Positions 1 through 5,055 of a stretch of 5,695 nucleotides of DNA are shown one piece after another; the stretch's first letter is position 1, and each line of letters opens with the position of its first letter. Source of the stretch: Candidatus Coatesiibacteriota bacterium (lineage in GTDB: Bacteria; JAFGND01); NCBI GenBank assembly GCA_016927185.1, contig JAFGND010000056.1:1-5695 (forward strand), given 5' to 3'. The notes under the pieces are model-generated. The model saw only the letters and a list, made by a program, of their open reading frames with translations. It was not told where the DNA came from and did no database searches. The position numbers were made by a program, and so were the translations under genes.

Positions 1-8
1 ATAGATTT

Positions 9-14
9 TATAAA
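9..14 (+). promoter_or_regulatory. Possible -10 element upstream of the beta-propeller gene
   Basis: TATAAA sits about 40 bases before the ATG at 54, a reasonable place for a -10 box. The -35 region would lie outside the window, so it cannot be judged. In such AT-rich DNA this hexamer arises easily by chance. Confidence 0.2.
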
Positions 15-42
15 AGTATTGCCAAAAATAAGGAATAAATTC

Positions 43-50
43 AAGGAGGA
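43..50 (+). promoter_or_regulatory. Ribosome binding site of the beta-propeller gene
   Basis: AAGGAGGA is a near-perfect Shine-Dalgarno sequence ending 3 bases before the ATG at 54. It fixes this start, which is also the one that leaves a proper signal peptide at the N-terminus. Confidence 0.8.
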
Positions 51-53
51 AAA

Positions 54-1394
54 ATGAAGATTTTAGTCATAGTATTAATCTTTATTCTGCCAAACCTTCT
101 TTTATCCAAACCAGGGGATCTTCTCTGGAGATATAAATGTACAGACAAATTCTATACTTCCAGTCCTATAGCTGATAATGAGAAGGTTTATTTTGCTAAC
201 GAAAGTCTTTATGCTTTTACAAAAAAAGGTGATTTCAAATGGTCATATAGAATGACAGCAAGAAGTTTTAATACTCCATGCATGGATGAAAACATAATAA
301 TCTATGTCTCATTAATTGGAAATACAGTATATGCATGCAGTACAAGTTCAGGAAAGGAGAGATGGAAAAAAACTATAAGCACTGACCCTTATGGAAAAAT
401 TGAGACATTATTGCCAATCATAGGAAACGGGATTTGCTTCTTTACTACACAAAATGCTTATGTTTTCGGGCTGGATATTCCTAATGGGAACACTGTTCTT
501 TGTTCAAAAATAGATGGGGCTTTTCCATTAAAATCACCTGTTTTCAGCCAGAATAAGATATATGTCCCTGACAGTTCATATCCGAATAACTGTTCAATAT
601 ATTGCATAAATGCAACAAATGGTTCACAGATCTGGAAATATACTACTGACACTTATCTGCAATATGAACTTCTGGTTGTCAATAATATGGTTTATATTGG
701 CGGATACAACAGTTATGCTTATGCCTTGAATGCAGAAACTGGACAGTTAATATGGAAAGTATTTGCTTCTTATGCAAGCAGGTTTGCAGACAGCAAGCCT
801 TGTTATTCAAATGGCATAGTTTACTTTCCTGGAATGAAATCTGAAATTGATACAGGACATCTTTTTGCATTTAATGCTGCTAATGGAGAAAAAATCTGGG
901 AGAGACTTGACGGTGAATTTACCAGAATAAAATTTCCTGCTATTGACAATGAGGCTATTTATTTAGGTGGAGAATCTTATATATATACTAATCAAGTATA
1001 TGCAATTAACAAGGTTAATGGACAGACTATGTGGACTTTTTGGCACGATGGAAATCTTATATATCAGTCTTCTCCTTGTGCATCTGATGGTATAGTATTT
1101 ATTGGAAATAATGATAATTACCTCTATGCTATTGAAACCTATGGCTATACAGGTTTCAAGGATAACAAATCAGCTTCATATCTTCCAGCTAAATCCCTCT
1201 CTGTTTCACCTAACCCCTTCTCTTCCCGCTTGTCACTCTCCCTGCCATCTTCAGGTGCAGTCTATTCCCTGACTGGTCAACTGGTTATGAACCTTAGCAA
1301 AGGCAAGCTTTCTGTTGATACTAGCAAATGGAGAGAGGGAGTCTATATTGTGAAGAGTGGCATGGAATGCAAGAGGATAGTGAAAATCAGATAA
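54..1394 (+). CDS. Secreted PQQ-like beta-propeller protein with a type IX (Por) C-terminal sorting domain
   Basis: Exported 446-residue protein. Residues 1-18 (MKILVIVLIF then a Leu-rich stretch ending LLS) form a typical signal peptide, with cleavage likely just before K19. The body consists of PQQ/WD-type propeller repeats, each with a strand like 'VYxxxxxxxxYAxxxxxGxxxW'. The blade-ending tryptophans are near W25, W63, W104, W194, W234, W282 and W327, with one degenerate blade near 140-150, giving about eight blades. Residues 381-446 resemble a T9SS type A sorting domain: PNPF at 386-389, a GQLV segment near 408-411, GVYIVK at 429-434 and a basic end 'RIVKIR'. Such domains direct export across the outer membrane and are then removed. 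The propeller is probably a binding or scaffold module. No PQQ-dependent dehydrogenase active site is evident, so a quinoprotein enzyme is not claimed. It has about nine cysteines, many for an exported protein. It is separated from the downstream operon by a 500-base gap and is probably unrelated to it. Confidence 0.88.
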   Translation: MKILVIVLIFILPNLLLSKPGDLLWRYKCTDKFYTSSPIADNEKVYFANESLYAFTKKGDFKWSYRMTARSFNTPCMDENIIIYVSLIGNTVYACSTSSGKERWKKTISTDPYGKIETLLPIIGNGICFFTTQNAYVFGLDIPNGNTVLCSKIDGAFPLKSPVFSQNKIYVPDSSYPNNCSIYCINATNGSQIWKYTTDTYLQYELLVVNNMVYIGGYNSYAYALNAETGQLIWKVFASYASRFADSKPCYSNGIVYFPGMKSEIDTGHLFAFNAANGEKIWERLDGEFTRIKFPAIDNEAIYLGGESYIYTNQVYAINKVNGQTMWTFWHDGNLIYQSSPCASDGIVFIGNNDNYLYAIETYGYTGFKDNKSASYLPAKSLSVSPNPFSSRLSLSLPSSGAVYSLTGQLVMNLSKGKLSVDTSKWREGVYIVKSGMECKRIVKIR

Positions 1395-1421
1395 AAAATA
1401 GACAGGAATATGCGTCTTTTT
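1395..1421 (+). terminator. Weak possible intrinsic terminator after the beta-propeller gene
   Basis: Directly after the TAA stop, an A-rich arm ending AGAC (1395-1403) can pair with GTCTTTTT (1414-1421) around a 10-nt loop, with one T bulged at 1399. The T run forms the second arm and the tail. The stem has only two G-C pairs, so it is thermodynamically weak. Its position fits a terminator, but this is a tentative call. Confidence 0.25.
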
Positions 1422-1579
1422 AAATCCATGTATAATAAAGGATTATAAGATTGCTATTCCAGGAAATGCCTATATAACTTGATTTCCACGCAGAACTTAA
1501 AATACTTAGAACAAGAATAGATAATCCTTCAGAAGAATCCTTGTATGTTTTGAGGGAAGCAGCTAGAATGATAAGATAG
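1402..1579 (+). pseudogene. Possible decayed coding fragment in two frames
   Basis: Two consecutive open stretches overlap by two bases in different frames. The first (1402-1479) reads through IKDYKIAIPGNAYIT to a TGA at 1480. The second (1478-1576, stop TAG at 1577) gives a 33-residue segment LDFHAELKILRTRI followed by DNPSEESLYVLREAARMIR. The second has protein-like composition and amphipathic spacing, and one frameshift would join the two. Neither half has a convincing start or ribosome binding site, and I recognise no family. It may be the tail of a lost gene or chance. Confidence 0.2.
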
Positions 1580-1604
1580 AAATTATTATATGCACGGATA
1601 GCAG

Positions 1605-1664
1605 GATATACAACCTCTTTTTTCTCAGCTATGAAATAGGGATAACTTTCAAGAGGTTGTTATC
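1605..1664. repeat. Long imperfect inverted repeat (14-bp stem, one bulge, 31-nt loop)
   Basis: The arm GATA-T-ACAACCTCTT (1605-1619) is complementary to AAGAGGTTGTTATC (1651-1664), with only T1609 unpaired. The inner ten pairs are perfect. The 31-nt loop contains a smaller CTAT/ATAG pairing (1629-1632 with 1636-1639). No T run follows either side, so it is not a standard intrinsic terminator. It could be a structured RNA element in an untranslated region, a protein binding site, or the remnant of a small mobile repeat. Confidence 0.55.
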
Positions 1665-1821
1665 TAAAGCAATATAAGCGTATTCTAGTGGGTATTAAAT
1701 CAAGATTCTATAATCCATTTTTCTTCATGAAAATAAAAAGCCTGCTTAAAACTTAATTCAATATTAACCATTTATTTATTCTATTTTAACAATGCTTTTT
1801 CATTATATTTAGACAATCAGA

Positions 1822-1827
1822 TATAAT
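1822..1827 (+). promoter_or_regulatory. Likely -10 element of the four-gene operon
   Basis: A perfect TATAAT lies 68 bases before the TTG start at 1895, in the AT-rich tract leading to the operon. The hexamer 17-18 bases upstream (TTTCAT, from 1798) is a poor -35 match. The promoter would therefore be weak, activator-dependent, or read by a sigma factor with other preferences. Transcription from here would give an untranslated leader of about 60 bases. Confidence 0.4.
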
Positions 1828-1880
1828 ATTTTTTCTCCCTGATTTAAAGAGGATATGAAGATTAATACCATATACAATAA

Positions 1881-1889
1881 AGAGAGGAG
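1881..1889 (+). promoter_or_regulatory. Ribosome binding site that decides the TTG start of the PHP-like gene
   Basis: AGAGAGGAG ends 5 bases before TTG at 1895. In this frame a TGA stop lies at 1856, and there is no ATG or GTG between it and the TTG. The next in-frame ATG falls deep inside the protein, after the first predicted metal motif. The TTG start is therefore well supported. Confidence 0.8.
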
Positions 1890-1894
1890 CATTC

Positions 1895-3076
1895 TTGGGA
1901 AAAAGTATAAAAATAATTAATTTAAGCAAGTTAAATTATGAAAAAGATAATTGGAAGCATACAGTAGAATTCACAAATGAAATAAGGGAATTTGAAAGAG
2001 ACATTTTCCTGAAAATAATATCTGATAGATTATCAGCAGAAGACATAAAGACAATTGAAACACCTTCAATTATTTATCCGCAAGAGAAAAGCGTTCTTGC
2101 TGTACACTGGCATCCAGAATTCATCCCAATAGATCTTATAAAAAAAAGAATCCATAATACTTTCCCTTCCTTCAAGAATGAACTCATTATTCCAACTCAA
2201 CACAATGTTGTACTGAATTATAACGACTATTATGGAGTTGAAATTGACTGTTTTTCAAAGGAATTCAATAGAAAAGTCCAGTTGCTTCTTCATTTCAAGA
2301 ACTATGATCCTGAAAAGGCAGTAACACTAAATTCAATTATAGAACATACTTTCAAGTACAGATCAAAGCAGCTTTTTGAATTAATTCACTTTATAACTTC
2401 ACCTTCAATGGAAGACAAATTCAAAATCGCAATCAAGGAGACAGAATCAGATGATTTGATAGTTGCTTTTCTTAAATATCATACAAGTAAACTTGATCAA
2501 TTAATCCAGACCTATGACAGCAAGATTCCAGTTTGGGCAATACAAAACAAACTCCTGCGGAACTATATTGATGAACTTCGCTTCTTCTACGACGAAAAAA
2601 CTATTCATCGTACGCAGCTTCTTTTTTCAGCTGTAAAAAGGATGGTAAAAAAGGATTTTAATGTTGAATATTTTTATAATACTAAGGATTTAATAGAAGA
2701 AGCAAGATCAGCTAATGCTGGAATAGTTATTCCCCATCCAGAGCAATTCTGGCCAATTCTCCTTGCTGATTATGATGTTGATGGCTATGAAGTCTGGAAT
2801 CCACAATCCAGAGAATTCACTAATTTTCTTATGAACGTACTTATAAAACAAAACAAGACGTTGCAATTCAAAGATAAACCCCTGCTTTTATTTATGGGAG
2901 ATGACACTCACATGGGTGAGAAAATAAGAGCTTTGGAGCTTCAGGATCCTGAAAAAGCAGGAAGGGAAATCGGAGTTCAGCTTGGATGGGAAGATCCTGA
3001 TGTACAAAAAACTCTAATTGCATCAGGATTCAGCAAGGAGAGAATTATAGATGAATATAAATCAAGGCTTGAATAA
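1895..3076 (+). CDS. PHP-superfamily metal-dependent phosphoesterase-like protein
   Basis: Predicted cytoplasmic protein of 393 residues with no signal peptide or membrane segment. I place it in the PHP (polymerase and histidinol phosphatase) superfamily from motif order. HWHPE at 71-75 corresponds to the HxH metal motif. GVEID at 114-118 matches the conserved PHP 'GxEi' segment. H133 lies in a following strand (LLHF). IPHPEQ at 279-284 matches the conserved 'HP' motif, GYEVWN at 297-302 the 'aiEvyN' strand, and GDDTHMGE at 335-342 the final 'GSDaH' motif. Enzymes of this fold bind two or three metal ions and usually hydrolyse phosphate esters. About 130 mostly helical residues (roughly 134-265) are inserted between the early and late motifs, making it longer than simple PHP phosphatases. 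A helical tail ends the protein. The gene starts with TTG and is followed after 33 bases by the amphi-Trp gene, so it probably leads the operon. The substrate is unknown; a phosphorylated product of the neighbouring kinase is a reasonable guess. Confidence 0.72.
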   Translation: MGKSIKIINLSKLNYEKDNWKHTVEFTNEIREFERDIFLKIISDRLSAEDIKTIETPSIIYPQEKSVLAVHWHPEFIPIDLIKKRIHNTFPSFKNELIIPTQHNVVLNYNDYYGVEIDCFSKEFNRKVQLLLHFKNYDPEKAVTLNSIIEHTFKYRSKQLFELIHFITSPSMEDKFKIAIKETESDDLIVAFLKYHTSKLDQLIQTYDSKIPVWAIQNKLLRNYIDELRFFYDEKTIHRTQLLFSAVKRMVKKDFNVEYFYNTKDLIEEARSANAGIVIPHPEQFWPILLADYDVDGYEVWNPQSREFTNFLMNVLIKQNKTLQFKDKPLLLFMGDDTHMGEKIRALELQDPEKAGREIGVQLGWEDPDVQKTLIASGFSKERIIDEYKSRLE

Positions 3077-3096
3077 AACTACAAGAGCTGATACAG

Positions 3097-3105
3097 AAAG
3101 GAGAT
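3097..3105 (+). promoter_or_regulatory. Ribosome binding site of the amphi-Trp gene
   Basis: AAAGGAGAT is a strong Shine-Dalgarno sequence; its AGGAG core ends 6 bases before the ATG at 3110. This is the best-placed site within the operon, consistent with high expression of the small protein relative to the flanking enzymes. Confidence 0.75.
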
Positions 3106-3109
3106 AAAA

Positions 3110-3382
3110 ATGCCCAATGAAAACACTGATTTCGTTTTTGAATCACTGCAGGATTTAAAATCAATAGTAAAGTATCTTAATGCGATTAGTGATGGTTTCT
3201 CGAAAGGCAAAATAATACTAGGGAGTAAGGATAAGAAAATAGTGCTCGAACCTGCTGAACTGCTTAAACTTGAAGTCAAAGCTAAAAAAAAGGATAACAA
3301 AGTAAAGATATCAGTAAAATGCAGCTGGAAAGAGAATGATGATCAGAAGGAATTTAAATCAGATAATTTAAGTGTGGAGTGA
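3110..3382 (+). CDS. Amphi-Trp domain protein (GAK-system type)
   Basis: Small 90-residue protein matching the amphi-Trp pattern as I know it: an N-terminal strand (DFVFES, 7-12), an amphipathic helix 'LKSIVKYLNAISDGFSKGKI' (16-35), a strand pair around IVLEP (44-48), then a Lys-rich segment LEVKAKKKDNKVKISVKCSW (54-73) in alternating hydrophobic/charged order ending at the signature tryptophan W73. The tail 74-90 is acidic and probably flexible. No catalytic residues are apparent, so a carrier, adaptor or substrate role seems more likely than an enzymatic one. In TIGRFAMs this domain is one of the named parts of the GAK system, found beside an ATP-grasp enzyme and a kinase, as here. The biochemical role is unknown. 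It lies 33 bases after the PHP-like gene and 13 bases before the PhoU-kinase gene. It contains an A8 run at 3284-3291. Confidence 0.8.
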   Translation: MPNENTDFVFESLQDLKSIVKYLNAISDGFSKGKIILGSKDKKIVLEPAELLKLEVKAKKKDNKVKISVKCSWKENDDQKEFKSDNLSVE

Positions 3383-3395
3383 AGGAATTTAAGGA
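3381..3395 (+). promoter_or_regulatory. Ribosome binding region of the PhoU-kinase gene
   Basis: GAAGGA (3381-3386) overlaps the TGA stop of the amphi-Trp gene and lies 9 bases before the ATG at 3396. A second AAGGA (3391-3395) touches the ATG and is too close to work. The arrangement suggests translational coupling, with ribosomes finishing the small gene close to the next start. Confidence 0.5.
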
Positions 3396-5045
3396 ATGGA
3401 TAAAGACTGTTTAAGAAGCATAGAAGAAAACCTGAAATTTATGCTAATAGAAGTTATAAAACAGATTGAAGATACCTTGAAAGCAATTGACAATCAAAAG
3501 GATACAAAATATCATGAGAAGGTTTTTTCAAGGGATGACTATATTGATAATTTGAAGAATGTTATAGAGAACAAATCTAGTACAATTATACTTGATTTGA
3601 GTATGAAAGACAAAAAAATAGCGCAGGAAGCAAGAATAGTTGCAAATATCTCTAATAATCTGGAGCATATTGCTGACTATGCAGTAAATATTACACGTCA
3701 ACTTGAGCATTTCAATGATCATGATTTTACAATAAACTTTAACTACAAAGCTATGTTCAAAGAGATTATTGACACTCTAAATTCGATAAACAAAGGGCTT
3801 CAGGGAAAGAATATCAATACTGCACTTAAAATATGCAGAAGTGAGATTCTGCTTGATAAATTATATAAAGATAATTTTGATGATATAATGCAAAGATTGA
3901 AAAATGGAGGAAACACTGAAAACTTGATTACAATGTTGTTTATTTTCCAATACCTAGAGAGAATAGGTGATTCACTTTTAAATATTGGGGAATCTCTTAT
4001 CAATAAAATCATTGGTGAAAAAATCAAAATTCACCAATTCCATACACTAAATGAAACAATAGAAGGTAAAAATCAAAGAAAAGCATCTTCAGATTATTAC
4101 CTTGAACCTGTTGCAGAAACAAAATCTGGAAGTATAATAAGAAAAGTTCATAAAATAGATGATGAAGAAGACTCAAGTTGGGTTATTTTCAAAGAAGGTA
4201 AGAATAACAAGATAGAAAAAGAAAAAGAAAATATTGAGAAATGGCATAGAATTGATGATAAACTTACTCCAAGGATATTAGGTTTTAATAAGGATAGATG
4301 GAATGCATCTATCCTTATAGAATATCTAAGGGGCAAAACTTACAGAGATATGTTGATAAACAGTAGTCCTGAAGATTTGTCAAAAACCTTTTTTCAATTA
4401 GCAAAAACCATGTCAAATCTATGGCATAAAACCATGAAAAAAGAAGAATGTAATGCTGGATATCTGGATCAGCTTAATAATAGAATAGAGGATGTATATA
4501 AAGTGCATCCATGGTTCAGATCAAAAGGGAATTTGATAGGAGATATAGAGGTATTACCTTTTGAAGAAATGATAAAGAAAATTTCATTACTTGGAAAGGA
4601 AATAAATGCTCCATTCACTGTATTCATTCACGGTGATTTCAATATAGATAATATAATTTTTAATCATTCAAGAAGAAATATAAACTTTATAGATCTGCAT
4701 CGTTCAAAAGACATGGATTATCTTCAAGATATTTCAGTATTCATAATTTCCAATTACAGACTTCCAATATTTGAGAAAGATGTGAGAACAAAGATAAAAT
4801 GGACAATAAGAGAAACATACAATTTCGTCAAGAATTTTGCTTATGACAATAATGATACTACATTTGAAATAAGGCTAGGATTGGGGCTTATTCGTTCATT
4901 TATAACTTCAACAAGATTTGAACTTAATAAGGATTTTGCAAAAGACATGTACCTGAAATCTATTTACCTGATTGAGAAGATCTTGATGTACAAAGAACGG
5001 GAAATAAACCAGTTCAAGGTACCTATTTATATTTTTGAAGATTAG
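3396..5045 (+). CDS. PhoU-like domain fused to an APH/choline-kinase-like phosphotransferase domain
   Basis: Two-domain, 549-residue, probably cytoplasmic protein. Residues 1-210 are almost wholly helical and carry two PhoU signatures, NLEHIADYAVNI (88-99) and YLERIGDSLLNIGE (186-199). In PhoU proteins these E-x3-D type motifs bind metal clusters. A charged linker (about 211-235) follows. Residues 236-549 look like an aminoglycoside phosphotransferase (APH)/protein-kinase fold: WVIFKEG (262-268) with K266 as the candidate ATP lysine, glutamates near 277-281 in the following helix, a hinge ILIEYLRG (306-313), the catalytic loop IHGDFNIDN (411-419) with D414 and N419, and FIDLHRSKDMDYLQD (431-445) with D433 as the metal aspartate. 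All key kinase residues are present, so it is probably active on a small molecule. It lies between the amphi-Trp and ATP-grasp genes and could fill the kinase role of the GAK system or sense phosphate through its PhoU half. Drug resistance is unlikely. The substrate is unknown. The CDS contains a perfect hairpin at 4288-4318. Confidence 0.82.
   Translation: MDKDCLRSIEENLKFMLIEVIKQIEDTLKAIDNQKDTKYHEKVFSRDDYIDNLKNVIENKSSTIILDLSMKDKKIAQEARIVANISNNLEHIADYAVNITRQLEHFNDHDFTINFNYKAMFKEIIDTLNSINKGLQGKNINTALKICRSEILLDKLYKDNFDDIMQRLKNGGNTENLITMLFIFQYLERIGDSLLNIGESLINKIIGEKIKIHQFHTLNETIEGKNQRKASSDYYLEPVAETKSGSIIRKVHKIDDEEDSSWVIFKEGKNNKIEKEKENIEKWHRIDDKLTPRILGFNKDRWNASILIEYLRGKTYRDMLINSSPEDLSKTFFQLAKTMSNLWHKTMKKEECNAGYLDQLNNRIEDVYKVHPWFRSKGNLIGDIEVLPFEEMIKKISLLGKEINAPFTVFIHGDFNIDNIIFNHSRRNINFIDLHRSKDMDYLQDISVFIISNYRLPIFEKDVRTKIKWTIRETYNFVKNFAYDNNDTTFEIRLGLGLIRSFITSTRFELNKDFAKDMYLKSIYLIEKILMYKEREINQFKVPIYIFED
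4215..4231 (+). repeat. Short tandem repeat of GAAAAA inside the kinase gene
   Basis: Nearly three copies of GAAAAA in a row encode the Glu/Lys-rich EKEKEN segment (residues 274-279) in the predicted kinase N-lobe. As the unit is 6 bases, gain or loss of a copy would keep the reading frame and change the helix by two residues. Confidence 0.5.
4288..4318. repeat. Perfect 13-bp inverted repeat with a 5-nt loop inside the PhoU-kinase gene
   Basis: ATAAGGATAGATG (4288-4300) is followed by the loop GAATG and the exact reverse complement CATCTATCCTTAT (4306-4318). Pairing stops at the next base on each side. It covers codons for about residues 298-308, in the kinase N-lobe just before the hinge motif. 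No T run follows, so it is not a standard terminator. It could be an mRNA hairpin affecting translation, processing or stability, or a dimeric protein binding site. Confidence 0.85.
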
Positions 5046-5050
5046 GGGAG
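5044..5050 (+). promoter_or_regulatory. Ribosome binding site of the ATP-grasp gene
   Basis: AGGGGAG overlaps the TAG stop of the PhoU-kinase gene (5043-5045) and ends 5 bases before the ATG at 5056. A nearer ATG at 5051 runs into TGA after one codon, so 5056 is the real start. The overlap with the upstream stop suggests coupled translation. Confidence 0.75.
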
Positions 5051-5055
5051 ATGAA

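Larger units (their letters stand above)
1395..1894. other. 500-base intergenic region between the secreted protein gene and the GAK-like operon
   Basis: No intact gene is visible on either strand. The region contains a weak terminator candidate at its start, two short open stretches in different + frames (1402-1479 and 1478-1579) that may be remains of a gene, a bulged 14-bp inverted repeat (1605-1664), an AT-rich stretch from about 1740 to 1830, and a likely promoter and ribosome binding site for the downstream operon. I found no tRNA, CRISPR repeat or insertion-sequence ends. Confidence 0.6.

Noticed and set aside
54-1394. PQQ-dependent alcohol or glucose dehydrogenase
   Set aside because: The propeller repeats are of the PQQ-like structural type, but the protein is shorter than these enzymes, no catalytic Asp/Glu or disulfide signature is evident, and it ends in a sorting domain.
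1605-1664. Intrinsic terminator reading of the long inverted repeat
   Set aside because: The loop is 31 nt long and neither arm is followed by a T run on either strand.
1721-1747. Small palindromes TTCATGAA and AAGC-CT-GCTT in the intergenic gap
   Set aside because: The stems are four bases each; the first has no loop and the second only two bases, within the chance level for AT-rich DNA.
1855-1920. Possible 21-residue leader peptide (ATG at 1855) overlapping the TTG start of the PHP-like gene
   Set aside because: The AGAGG before this ATG leaves a spacing of only 2 bases, too short for efficient initiation, and the peptide shows no attenuator-like run of one amino acid.
3079-3300. Open frame on the - strand opposite the amphi-Trp gene (73 codons)
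   Set aside because: It is antisense to a gene with a recognisable domain and a strong ribosome binding site; its Ser/Leu-rich translation is typical of a reverse-strand shadow of Lys/Glu-rich coding DNA.
3396-4025. Standard phosphate-transport regulator PhoU with a pst operon
   Set aside because: Only PhoU-like signatures are present, within a larger fusion; no pst transporter or two-component genes are in the window.
4632-4656. Aminoglycoside resistance gene, suggested by the HGDFNIDN catalytic loop
   Set aside because: The motif is shared by the whole APH/choline-kinase superfamily. Fusion to a PhoU-like domain and location in a GAK-like operon point to a metabolic or modification role.
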